Positions 1 to 7,355 are shown, counted from the first letter of the stretch. The stretch is DNA of 8,939 nt from an uncultured Shinella sp. (GCA_946886325.1 CAMPIK010000075.1:1-8939); one strand, 5' to 3'. Numbers and translations: made by a program. Notes: generated from the sequence alone by a model not told the origin.

Positions 1-21
1 GTGTTTGCGCGAGACCGCAGG

Positions 22-582
22 TTAGGCCGCCTGCACGTTCGGCGCGTAACGTACGAGGATCGTGCCGTTATCGAGCGGCCGCGCCTCGATCAGGTCGAGA
101 TCAAACCGGGCGCCGTGCTTGAAGAGGCGCGTGCCCTTGCCGAGGCGAACGGGCACGATGGCAAGCATGATCTCGTCGACCAGACCGGCATCCAGCAGGG
201 TAGCGACCAGTTCGGCGCTTCCGAAGATGCGGATCGGCTTGTCGAGCGTCTCCTTGCGCCTCCTGATTTCGCCGATTATATCAGACGTCACCTCGGTGTT
301 GGTCCAGTCCGACGCCGAGATCGTGCGCGAGGCGACGAGCTTCGGCAGCGCGTTCATATAGCCCTTCACCTCCGTCTCGCCCTCTGCCGTGGTCCAGTAG
401 GCCTTCATGCCCTCGTAGGTGACCCGGCCGAACACGAGCAGGCCGGTATCGTTGCCGAAATCGCTGCTCAGCTTTTCGAGGTCCGGCCCCCATGCCCGGC
501 CATGGAAGTCCAGATCCCACTTCTGTTCACCCTCGAAATAGCCGTCGAGCGTCACGAGGTTCCAAACCATCACCTTTGCCAT
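22..582 (-). CDS. RibD C-terminal / dihydrofolate reductase family oxidoreductase
   Basis: This 186-residue protein has the RibD C-terminal (DHFR-like) fold, as in the YyaP/YwjB group of predicted NADPH-dependent reductases; no specific substrate can be assigned. The N-terminal strand MAKVMVWNLVTLDGYFEG (residues 1-18) is the typical opening of this family. LLVFGRVTYEGM (48-59) matches the usual hFGRxTYE-type motif. IFGSAELVATLLDAGLVDE (119-137) and PVRLGKGTRLF (144-154) match the C-terminal nucleotide-binding and LGxGxxLF segments. The length is normal for a single-domain member. The reading frame runs open further upstream, but I chose the ATG at 582 because a GGAGG-type ribosome site lies just before it and the family alignment begins there. 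The stop is TAA at 22-24. It is divergent from an HxlR regulator, which suggests it is that regulator's target. The family call is firm; the substrate is unknown. Confidence 0.9.
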   Translation of the reverse strand: MAKVMVWNLVTLDGYFEGEQKWDLDFHGRAWGPDLEKLSSDFGNDTGLLVFGRVTYEGMKAYWTTAEGETEVKGYMNALPKLVASRTISASDWTNTEVTSDIIGEIRRRKETLDKPIRIFGSAELVATLLDAGLVDEIMLAIVPVRLGKGTRLFKHGARFDLDLIEARPLDNGTILVRYAPNVQAA

Positions 583-622
583 CTTCAATCCTCCACCTTT
601 CGTTCCCGTCTGATCGGATTTA

Positions 623-647
623 AACCAGTTGCATTTAACAACTGGTT
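623..647. promoter_or_regulatory. Perfect 9-bp inverted repeat, candidate HxlR operator
   Basis: AACCAGTTG (623-631) and CAACTGGTT (639-647) are exact reverse complements separated by the 7-base AT-rich spacer CATTTAA. The element lies in the middle of the 115-bp region between the divergent reductase and HxlR genes. Its right arm overlaps the first two bases of the predicted hxlR -35 box. HxlR proteins bind as dimers to dyad sites in such regions and often repress both themselves and the neighbouring gene. The repeat is seen directly; the assignment to this regulator is inference from position. Confidence 0.6.
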
Positions 648-674
648 GATTGATAGCGAGACCGATTGTAAAAT
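646..674 (+). promoter_or_regulatory. Predicted sigma-70-type promoter of the HxlR gene
   Basis: TTGATT (646-651) and TAAAAT (669-674) resemble -35 and -10 boxes and are spaced by exactly 17 bases. A start of transcription near 681 would give a short leader of about 17 bases that includes the GGAGA ribosome site at 688-692. The -35 box overlaps the right arm of the 623-647 inverted repeat, an arrangement suited to repression. It is predicted from sequence only. Confidence 0.5.
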
Positions 675-687
675 GCAAGCACATTTT
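670..687. repeat. Short inverted repeat at the predicted hxlR transcription start
   Basis: AAAATG (670-675) and CATTTT (682-687) are reverse complements around a 6-base spacer. The dyad spans the -10 box and the expected start site, just ahead of the ribosome site. AAATGCAA (671-678) is also the reverse complement of TTGCATTT (629-636), which lies in the 623-647 dyad, so the two elements share sequence. It could be a second, weaker operator. In such AT-rich sequence a 6-bp dyad can also occur by chance. Confidence 0.35.
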
Positions 688-697
688 GGAGATCGCA

Positions 698-1204
698 ATG
701 AGAGAGACGAACCGGTCGGGCTGCCCGATCAACTTGACGCTGGAAATCCTGGGAGACCGGTGGAGCCTGATCATCATCCGCGACATGATGTTCGGCAATC
801 GCCGGCACTTCCGCGACCTGCTGACGAACTCCGAAGAAGGCATCGCCTCGAACATCCTTGCCGACCGGCTGAAGCGTCTGCTGGAGAAGGGACTGATCAC
901 CCGCACGGATGATCCGAGCCACAAGCAGAAAGGGCTCTACAGCCTGACCGAAATGGGCATCTCGCTCGTGCCGGTCTTCGCGATGATGGGCGCCTGGGGG
1001 CGGCGCTACCTGCCGGTCACCAGGGAGCTCAGCATCCGCGCCGAACTGCTGGAGAAAGGCGGCAGCGACCTCTGGGATGCGTTCATGGCAGAGCTTCGCT
1101 TCATGCATCTCGGCGCACCCCGGCCGGACCGCTCGGTGTTCGGCGAATTGCAGGCCGCCTACGAGGCGGTCGTCGCGTCCGAGGGCGCGGCAGTCGCCGT
1201 CTGA
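698..1204 (+). CDS. HxlR-family winged-helix transcriptional regulator
   Basis: This is a 168-residue HxlR-type DNA-binding protein. The hallmark opening is present as CPINLTLEILGDRWSLIIIRDM (residues 9-30), followed by the recognition region HFRDLLTNSEEGIASNILADRL (37-58). The LKRLLEKGLITR helix and wing (59-70) and YSLTEMG (81-87) come next. Cys9 sits at the position of the conserved N-terminal cysteine that senses thiol stress in YodB, HypR and QorR. A C-terminal extension of about 60 residues follows the winged-helix domain. The frame could begin at an ATG at 650, but I chose 698 because GGAGA lies at 688-692 with ideal spacing and family similarity starts there; the 650 ATG would also lie upstream of the predicted -10 box. 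It is divergent from the reductase at 22-582, its probable target. The stop TGA ends one base before the stop codon of the opposing gene. No effector is known. Confidence 0.92.
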   Translation: MRETNRSGCPINLTLEILGDRWSLIIIRDMMFGNRRHFRDLLTNSEEGIASNILADRLKRLLEKGLITRTDDPSHKQKGLYSLTEMGISLVPVFAMMGAWGRRYLPVTRELSIRAELLEKGGSDLWDAFMAELRFMHLGAPRPDRSVFGELQAAYEAVVASEGAAVAV

Positions 1205-2002
1205 CTATTCCTTGCGGAACATGATGCTCGCCAGCCAGCCGGTCAGAACCGCGAGAAGAACCGAGAAGAGGCCGTAGGGGATCGGGTTGTCGTAGGCGGC
1301 GTTGGAGATCATCTGCTCGAGGCCCGTCTTCACGACCCGAAGCGGCAGCGCTTTCTCGCTGACGAACATCCCGTCACGGAAAAGATGCGCACGCACGACG
1401 TGGGTGCCGTTCGGAACGTTTGCCGGCAGCTTGACCGTCGCGCGGAACAGGCTGGCGCTGATGAACTGCACGCCGCCCGGATCGCGCTGATAATAACCCT
1501 CGGTCTCCTTGAGGCGCCGGAAGGCTTCGCGGAATTCCGAGAGGTTGCTCCCGTCGCCAAGGAAGCCGACCGGATTCAGCCGGATATGCTGGATACCGAT
1601 GCCGATGCTGTTGAGCGCAGTCGTCTCCGCGATGTTCTCGACGTCCCGCGTGCTGGATAGCGAGTAGGATTCCGGGACCAGTTCGAATGTCATCGACCGC
1701 GTGTTGATCCAGATGCCGAGGACACGCTCCTTCTTGCGCACCGTGGCATTGTCCTTCGGCCCTTCCAGCGCGACGACGATATCGTATTTCCCCTGTGCCA
1801 GCAGGGCCGCGTCGTAGCCCTCGATCGCACCGAAGATCGTCAGATCGGCGCCGCGAAAATCGGACGTGATGGCGATCTCGTCGGTCGAGATGCCGATCTC
1901 CATTCTTTCCTCGAAGGCAGGCGCGGGATCCGTCTGGGCGAAGGTCGTGGCACCAGGCCCGGACGCCAACAGAAAGACGAGGATGGCGAGGAAACGGTTC
2001 AT
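1205..2002 (-). CDS. TIGR02186 family membrane-anchored protein
   Basis: This 265-residue protein matches the alphaproteobacterial TIGR02186 family (Pfam Alph_Pro_TM), whose molecular role is not established. Residues 1-22 form a signal peptide (hydrophobic FLAILVFLLASG, likely cleavage after A22). The central region (about 30-225) looks like an exported beta-rich domain containing IEIGIST-like, GADLTIFGA (51-59) and VVRAHLFRDGMF (202-213) segments. A single C-terminal membrane helix, IPYGLFSVLLAVLTGWLASI (241-260), is followed by the basic tail MFRKE, so the bulk of the protein should face the periplasm. It is translationally coupled to the upstream permease gene through an ATGA overlap at 1999-2002, with only a weak GAGAG ribosome site. 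This supports joint production and perhaps a complex with the permease. Its stop (TAG, 1205-1207) directly abuts the hxlR stop on the other strand. The family call is confident; the function is not. Confidence 0.9.
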   Translation of the reverse strand: MNRFLAILVFLLASGPGATTFAQTDPAPAFEERMEIGISTDEIAITSDFRGADLTIFGAIEGYDAALLAQGKYDIVVALEGPKDNATVRKKERVLGIWINTRSMTFELVPESYSLSSTRDVENIAETTALNSIGIGIQHIRLNPVGFLGDGSNLSEFREAFRRLKETEGYYQRDPGGVQFISASLFRATVKLPANVPNGTHVVRAHLFRDGMFVSEKALPLRVVKTGLEQMISNAAYDNPIPYGLFSVLLAVLTGWLASIMFRKE

Positions 2003-2925
2003 CGCGCAAAGCTCTCGGTGACGACGGAATAGATGTCCGAGGGGGTGGCCACGAGGTCGACGGCAAGGCGCAGACCGACTGCGAGGACGAGAAGCCCCAG
2101 CAAGGCCCGCAATTGTTCGCCGCGCAGCCGCTGCCCGACCCTGACGCCGTATTGCGCACCGATGACGCCGGCCACCATCAGGATGAAGGCAAGCACGATA
2201 TCGACCGAATAGTTGGTCGCCGCCTGGACGATCGTCGTGAAGGCCGTGACGAAGATGATCTGGAACAGCGACGTTCCGACGACGACATTGGTCGGGATGC
2301 GCAGCAGATAGATCATCGCCGGCACCATGATGAAGCCGCCGCCGACGCCCATGATGGATGTCAGGATGCCGATGGCGAAACCGAGCACGACGACCGGAAT
2401 GACGCTCAGATAGATCTTCGACTTTTTGAAGCGCATCTTGAGCGGCAGGCCATGCACCCAGTTGTGCTGGCCGGGGCGGCGCAAGGTTGCCGGCTGGTTC
2501 TTCGACGCGCGGCGCAGCGCATTGACGCTTTCGACCAGCATCAGGCTGCCGACGACGCCGAGCAGCACAACGTACAAAAGGGAGATGACGAGGTCGAGCT
2601 GGCCCATCCGGCGCAGAATGGAAAAGAGCCAGATACCGAGGGACGCGCCGAGAATACCGCCGACCAGCAGCACCGTGCCGAGCTTCACATCGAGCGTGCC
2701 GCGCCGGAAATGCGTGATGGCGCCCGAAATCGACGAGGCCACGACCTGGTTGGCACCCGTCGCCACGGCCACGACCGGGGGAATGTTGTAGAAGATGAGC
2801 AGCGGCGTGATCAGGAAGCCGCCGCCGACGCCGAACATGCCCGACAGGAAACCGACAGCCGCGCCCATGCCGAGGATGATGAAGATATTCACCGACAGCT
2901 CGGCAATGGGCAGATAGACGGTCAC
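1999..2925 (-). CDS. TauE/SafE (TSUP) family membrane permease
   Basis: This is a 308-residue inner-membrane transporter of the TauE/SafE family, whose members export sulfite, sulfoacetate or related organosulfur anions; this member's substrate is not known. About eight hydrophobic helices are visible. The family's internal duplication is clear: GFLSGMFGVGGGFLITPLL (25-43) and GILTSIMGVGGGFIMVPAM (186-204) are two copies of the GxGGGF(L/I) signature. A basic cytoplasmic loop (about 137-170) joins the halves. I chose the GTG at 2925 (MTVYLPIAEL) because related rhizobial proteins, as I recall them, start there. The longer frame up to 3165 adds a basic, non-membrane stretch that does not look like part of the family. 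Only a weak GGGG ribosome site precedes the GTG. The stop overlaps the start of the TIGR02186 gene by four bases, so the two form an operon. Confidence 0.9.
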   Translation of the reverse strand: MTVYLPIAELSVNIFIILGMGAAVGFLSGMFGVGGGFLITPLLIFYNIPPVVAVATGANQVVASSISGAITHFRRGTLDVKLGTVLLVGGILGASLGIWLFSILRRMGQLDLVISLLYVVLLGVVGSLMLVESVNALRRASKNQPATLRRPGQHNWVHGLPLKMRFKKSKIYLSVIPVVVLGFAIGILTSIMGVGGGFIMVPAMIYLLRIPTNVVVGTSLFQIIFVTAFTTIVQAATNYSVDIVLAFILMVAGVIGAQYGVRVGQRLRGEQLRALLGLLVLAVGLRLAVDLVATPSDIYSVVTESFAR

Positions 2926-3276
2926 CACGAAACCCCGATAGGCGCAGGACCCGCGTTGGCGGGCAATTCTCAAGTCACGGCAGACGAACTGCAGCGCATC
3001 TCCAGCCGACTGCTTCATGCCGCAGAAGACGCTGGCCTGTCGCCGCCGAACGACTGGCATTCGGGCGGCAGAAATCGTCAATTCCGGTCTACGCGGGAGC
3101 GTCGCCCGGCCTTTCCGAAAGCCTTGGGCATCCAGACGAGGCGGGCCGGTCACCGGCCGTATCATCTTGGTTCAACATATGGTTTTTCTATGAACCGTCA
3201 TGCCCGGCATGCCCGGTCGAGTCAACCGGACAGGCGGCATTTCGAGGCCCACCGGCGACGCGGTGCGACTGGCCGT
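2926..3276. other. 351-bp gap between the TSUP permease and podJ
   Basis: No credible gene is seen on either strand; open frames here are extensions or shadows of the neighbours. It should contain the 3' end of the podJ transcript and the promoter of the permease/TIGR02186 operon. Visible structure includes a GGCCGG/CCGGCC dyad with a 3-base loop (3144-3158), a GGTTCA/TGAACC pair (3169-3174 and 3191-3196), and the tandem repeat cluster at 3199-3229. None of the dyads is followed by a T-run on the minus strand, so no intrinsic terminator can be called. I found no convincing -35/-10 pair for the permease. Confidence 0.5.
3199..3229. repeat. Tandem CATGCCCGG repeat with nested palindromes
   Basis: CATGCCCGG occurs twice in direct tandem (3199-3207 and 3208-3216). 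The first copy plus the next bases forms the palindrome CATGCC-C-GGCATG (3199-3211). The second copy runs into a hairpin of CCGGT (3213-3217) and ACCGG (3225-3229) with a 7-base loop. A GAGTC site (3219-3223), a match to the GANTC target of the CcrM methylase, lies in the loop. The cluster lies about 50 bases past the podJ stop. It could be a weak transcript-end structure or a binding site; there is no U-tract. Confidence 0.4.
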
Positions 3277-6200
3277 TCACTTGTTGCGTTTCAGCAACTC
3301 CGTCACCAGCTTGTCGTCGATCTCGCCGGTTTCGGGCTGGCCGACGGACTTCTGGAAAGCCTTGATCGCCGCGGTCGTCTTCGCGCCCATCTGGCCGTCT
3401 GCCGGGCCGGCGTTGAAGCCGTTGTTGTTGAGGATCGCCTGGATGTTGCGGATCGCCTTCTTCATGTCGACCGAAGCCGTCTTGGTGGCGGGGCCGGCCC
3501 ATTCATCCGGAAGGTCGATCGAGTTGGCCTTGTCGTCGAGCGGCTTCGCCTTCCAGAGATCGAATTTCGCCTTGGCGCTGGACAGCTGTTCCGGGCGCAT
3601 GGCGTTTGCCACCTCGTCGCGCTTCTCGCCCGCATCGCGGTCGCCGTCGCGGGCCGCGATCGCGAACCACTTGTAGGACTCTTCCAGATCCTGCGTCACG
3701 CCGTTTCCGCGTGCGTAGAGAATGGCGAGATTGAACTGGCTGTCGCGCACGCCGAGATCGGCCGCCTGCCCGAACCACTTTGCCGCAGCGTCGAAATCCG
3801 GCGCATCCGCGCCGCCGCCGGTCGCAAGCAGCACCGCAAGATTGTGCATGGCGCTGGCATTGCCCTGCTCGGCTGCCTGCTCGTAAAGCGCCCGCGCCTT
3901 GACGAGGTCGCGCTCGACGCCCTGGCCCTTTTCGTAGAGATTGCCGAGACGATACTGGGCCGGGGCAAAGCCGCGATCGGCCGCCAGCTTGTACCACTTG
4001 GACGCTTCGCCGAGATCGGTCGCGACGCCGCGGCCTTCGGTGTAACGTGCGCCGAGTTCGAAGAGCGCAAGCTGGTCGCCCTCGCCGGCCGCCTTGGCCA
4101 GCGAAGCCGGTGCGATGGCGCCGGGAACCGTGATCGCGTCGATCGGTGCGGCAGTGGACGTGTCGGCACTTGCAGAGGGCGCCGCCTCGTCGAGGACCGA
4201 TGCGCCTTCGGTGGCGTCGGCTTCTGCCGGGTCCACCGGCTCGAAGCCTGCCGTGTCGGCGGCGGAGACGCCCTCGGCCGGACGCGTCAGCAGGTCGGCA
4301 CCGGTCTGGCCGCCTGCGGTTTCCGTCGTCGCGTTTTCGCCCGTCGATGCGACGTCGGCCTCTGCGTCCAGCGCCAGCGGAACCGTGTCCTGCGCCGCCT
4401 CGGTCGCTGCACTCCGGTCGTCCGCCACACCAAGCCCGGCAATATCGGCTTCGGCCGCCTGCTGGTCGATGCCACCCTCTTCGGATTGCGTTGCGGCCAG
4501 ATCGGTCGGCTCGGCCTCTCCGTCAGCCGGCAGCGCAGCCGGCTCGGTGACCTTCTTCTCGACCACAGCCGGCGCCGGGGCCTTGTCGCCGCTGATCAGC
4601 GTGTTGACGAGCGGATAGGACATGATCGCGAGCAGCACTGCACCGACAGCCATCAGGATTGGCCGGCGATGACGGCTGAGCGCGGAGCCTTCCGTCTTGG
4701 CCTTCGTCTTCTTTTCCGGTGCGACGCGGGAAATCGAGTCCGCCTCTTCGGCCGCCATCTTTGCGGCGCGGCGGGCGGCCGCAATGAAATCGGCCTTGTC
4801 GCCATCGTTCGGCGCGACGCGGCCTGCGGTCGCCTGACCGGCACGCACCCGCTCGAGAATCTTGCGCACGTCCGGCCCGCCGGAGCCCGGCTCCAGCAAC
4901 TGGTTGGCATCGGCCGGCGCGATCTCGTCGCCGGGATCGATCGACGGGGCCGGATCGATCTGCTGGCGCTGCGCCACGGCCGGCTGTTCCTTGCGGCCCG
5001 GTACCAGGCGGCGGGCGAGGCCCGCTATCAGGCTCTTCTTTGCGGCGGGCTCGACTGCCTGCGCAGTGGCCACAACCGTTTCGCGCGTCTCGGCGCCAAA
5101 GTCGTCGTCGGCGGGCTCCAGACGAGCACCCTCGGAAAGTGGCTCATGCATGTCGGCATAGTCGTCATCGCGGGTCATCGGCTGGCGGGCAGCGATGTCG
5201 CGCTCGGCATGGCCGGCAAAATCATCCGCATCGAACGGGTCTTCGTCGTCGTGGATGACGGGCATCTCGGCGCGCGGCATCGCCGGCTCTGCCTCGCGGC
5301 GCGTCCCGAACGTCTCGCGGGGGCGATCGAGGTCTTCCAGCCGCCCGGCGATCTGGACGAGCGTTTCGTGCAAGGCATCGAAGGTGCGCGCGGTGCGCTC
5401 CTCGCTCGACCGCGTCAGGTCCTCGAGCGACCTCAGATCGTCGGCCAGCGCCGAAATCGCGGCGAGATCGGGGCCGGCCACGTCGCCGCTGCCCATTCCG
5501 TTGCGGCGGTAGGCCTCCATCACCGCTTCGGCCGCCTGGCGGGCCGCTTCGATGATATATTCGTCATTCGTCGCCATATATTCTTCGATCGACGCCATGC
5601 GGCTTTCGAACTCGACCGGCAGGCCTGCGGCCGCCACGGGCTGCGGCTGGCTGATCAGCGTCGAGAGATGGGCGATCTGCGCCTCGAGACCACGCAGTGC
5701 CTCGTGATCCTCGGCCGGCGCAACGCGAGTCCGGTCGAGACGATCGGCGATCGCCAGAAGGCGACCCTCGATCTCGGACATGCCGTCGCTCGGCGGGAAT
5801 GGCGACTGGACCGGCATTTCGATTTCATCGATGCGGCGGGCCAGATAGTCGAGACGTTCCGCCAGAGCGTCGTTGACGCTGCCCTGGTCGAGTTCGTCGA
5901 TCTTGCGGGAGATATCGGTCAGGTAGCCGGTGAGGTCGGCGCTCTGGCTCGGCGTCTTCTGCGCCCGCTCCAGCATCTGCGACAGGTGGTCGAGGCGCTC
6001 TTCGAGGCGAAGGGCCGCCTCTTCCTTCGCCAGTTCCTCCATGCGCGCGGCCAGCGCCTCGATGCGCATGCCGAGCGCATGGTCGGGCTCTGCCGGACGG
6101 CGGGCGATAGCGTCGATCTGGTGCGCGAGATCGCCGATGCGGGCTTCCAGGCGCTGCATCATCGCGCTGTCCGCGGTGGCGGTTGCCTGCGTCCGGCCGC

Positions 6201-7134
6201 TGGCGGCAATGGCGCGGCTGATTTCGTCGAGCCGTGCGTCGAGCCCCTCGAAGCGAGGTGCAAGACGGCGATCGTCCGGCTGGACGCTGCGGCCGAGCGC
6301 TTCCACCGCCTCGGCCATCAGATGGACCTTGTTTTCGAGGTCACGGATCGCCGGGGTGGCGCTGATCGAGCCGATCTGCGTCTTCAGTTCGTCGAGCCTG
6401 TAGGCGAGCGCGACCAGTTCGTCGTCGCGGCCCTGGTCGAAGGCCGAGAGCTTCTGCTCGACGCCGCTCCAGCGGTCCTCCATGCGGCGCACGGAATCCT
6501 CGCGTGCCAGACCGTCGAGCACGGAGCGCAATTCGTCGAACTCGACGCGCAGCCCGTCCGTTTCCGTATTGGGCGACTGGCGGGCGATCTGCGTGATGCT
6601 TGCCGCGAGCCGGTCGATGTCCTGGCGGATGTCGTCGATCGGCGCATGGGTCTCGGCTGCCTGGCGGATACCGCGAATCTCGGCGCGCAGCGAATTCATC
6701 TCGCGCGTCAGGCCTTCGGACAGATCCTTCTTCAGTTCCTGGCGCAAGCCAACAAGCGCCTGGGCGATCTCCTTCGACGGGTCGGCCGCAACCGGCGGGG
6801 CCGTGTAGGCACGCTGTGCCTGTTCCCGTGCGGAAATGTGATCGTCGGCGGGGCGGCGTTCCTGCCGGCTTGCCGGGCGGTCACGGCTGCTTTCGAGCGC
6901 GCGCTGCCGTTGCATGATCTCGGAAACCGGATCGTCGCGCAGCGGCAGGGTCCGCGACGGCTCAAAGCGCGCCTGCTCGGCGCGGGCATACCGCTCCTCG
7001 ACACGAGCCCGTCCCTCGCGCCCCCCGGCCATCAGCCCTTCGATGCGCGCTTCCAGACCCTCTATGGTCCGGTTCAGCGCATCGAGCGACGACGTGTCGC
7101 CGTGGCGGGGAGAGTTTGCTCGCGATCCGTTCAT
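3277..7134 (-). CDS. podJ: PodJ-type polar localization scaffold with Sel1 repeats and a peptidoglycan-binding domain
   Basis: This 1285-residue protein has the full PodJ architecture. Residues 1 to about 570 are cytoplasmic, rich in heptad-like coiled-coil blocks (for example RIEALAARMEELAKEEAALR). An acidic segment (EDPFDADDFAGHAE-type) and a conserved-looking motif DFIAAARRAAKMAAEEAD (782-799) precede a basic SRHRR stop. One membrane helix spans about 826-847. A long Ala/Glu/Asp-rich periplasmic linker (850-1016) leads to about four Sel1-like repeats (1017-1165; for example ALFELGARYTEGRGV and PAQYRLGNLYEKGQGV). A peptidoglycan-binding domain follows (1225-1285, ILNNNGFNAGPADGQMG). In Caulobacter PodJ organizes the new pole. 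In Agrobacterium it is needed for the growth pole to become an old pole, and in S. meliloti podJ affects motility, division and the cell surface. The start at 7134 has GAGG 8 bases upstream. It is divergent from an acyl-CoA dehydrogenase gene. The sequence supports intact function. Confidence 0.88.
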   Translation of the reverse strand: MNGSRANSPRHGDTSSLDALNRTIEGLEARIEGLMAGGREGRARVEERYARAEQARFEPSRTLPLRDDPVSEIMQRQRALESSRDRPASRQERRPADDHISAREQAQRAYTAPPVAADPSKEIAQALVGLRQELKKDLSEGLTREMNSLRAEIRGIRQAAETHAPIDDIRQDIDRLAASITQIARQSPNTETDGLRVEFDELRSVLDGLAREDSVRRMEDRWSGVEQKLSAFDQGRDDELVALAYRLDELKTQIGSISATPAIRDLENKVHLMAEAVEALGRSVQPDDRRLAPRFEGLDARLDEISRAIAASGRTQATATADSAMMQRLEARIGDLAHQIDAIARRPAEPDHALGMRIEALAARMEELAKEEAALRLEERLDHLSQMLERAQKTPSQSADLTGYLTDISRKIDELDQGSVNDALAERLDYLARRIDEIEMPVQSPFPPSDGMSEIEGRLLAIADRLDRTRVAPAEDHEALRGLEAQIAHLSTLISQPQPVAAAGLPVEFESRMASIEEYMATNDEYIIEAARQAAEAVMEAYRRNGMGSGDVAGPDLAAISALADDLRSLEDLTRSSEERTARTFDALHETLVQIAGRLEDLDRPRETFGTRREAEPAMPRAEMPVIHDDEDPFDADDFAGHAERDIAARQPMTRDDDYADMHEPLSEGARLEPADDDFGAETRETVVATAQAVEPAAKKSLIAGLARRLVPGRKEQPAVAQRQQIDPAPSIDPGDEIAPADANQLLEPGSGGPDVRKILERVRAGQATAGRVAPNDGDKADFIAAARRAAKMAAEEADSISRVAPEKKTKAKTEGSALSRHRRPILMAVGAVLLAIMSYPLVNTLISGDKAPAPAVVEKKVTEPAALPADGEAEPTDLAATQSEEGGIDQQAAEADIAGLGVADDRSAATEAAQDTVPLALDAEADVASTGENATTETAGGQTGADLLTRPAEGVSAADTAGFEPVDPAEADATEGASVLDEAAPSASADTSTAAPIDAITVPGAIAPASLAKAAGEGDQLALFELGARYTEGRGVATDLGEASKWYKLAADRGFAPAQYRLGNLYEKGQGVERDLVKARALYEQAAEQGNASAMHNLAVLLATGGGADAPDFDAAAKWFGQAADLGVRDSQFNLAILYARGNGVTQDLEESYKWFAIAARDGDRDAGEKRDEVANAMRPEQLSSAKAKFDLWKAKPLDDKANSIDLPDEWAGPATKTASVDMKKAIRNIQAILNNNGFNAGPADGQMGAKTTAAIKAFQKSVGQPETGEIDDKLVTELLKRNK

Positions 7135-7350
7135 CCTATTCGCCTCGCTTGGCGGCCGGTCGGCCTGCCGGAGAACTCCGCGTCACGGTCACCGGTGGGT
7201 GCGCGCCGCAGGGCATTTCGTTTTTCCGGCGAAGTCATGTCGCTTGGCGCCGGCATTCATCAACTCTCACGCGCAGGCGGGTGACAGACGATAGCGGCGT
7301 TGCCTTTCCCGGAACTTTCGGCGCGCACGGCAGGCAGATTACGATCCCGT

Positions 7351-7355
7351 GAATC
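7351..7355. promoter_or_regulatory. GANTC (CcrM methylation) site upstream of podJ
   Basis: GAATC matches the GANTC target of the cell-cycle methylase CcrM, which is present across Rhizobiaceae. It lies 217 bases ahead of the podJ start and about 46 bases from the CtrA-like box. In Caulobacter, GANTC sites with GcrA tune cell-cycle promoters, including podJ. A single 5-base site can occur by chance. Confidence 0.3.

Noticed and set aside
650..697. A 16-residue extension of HxlR from an ATG at 650
   Set aside because: This ATG lies inside the predicted -35 box and has no ribosome site, whereas 698 has GGAGA at ideal distance.
1..912. Plus-strand open frame opposite the reductase and running into hxlR
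   Set aside because: It is antisense to a recognizable RibD-C gene and in another frame within hxlR; the product has no family features.
2926..3165. An 80-residue N-terminal extension of the TSUP permease from an ATG at 3165
   Set aside because: The added residues are basic and irregular, and family similarity starts at the GTG at 2925. No good ribosome site precedes 3165.
3144..3196. GGCCGG/CCGGCC and GGTTCA/TGAACC dyads as terminators for podJ
   Set aside because: The stems are only 6 bp, the second has a 16-base loop, and neither has a U-tract on the minus strand.
2113..7284. A 1723-codon open frame on the plus strand, antisense to the permease and podJ
   Set aside because: It crosses two real genes and the gap between them. 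Its product is Arg/His/Asp/Gly-rich with no domain, and it is the usual shadow that GC-rich third positions produce opposite a long gene. The minus strand shows clear family domains.
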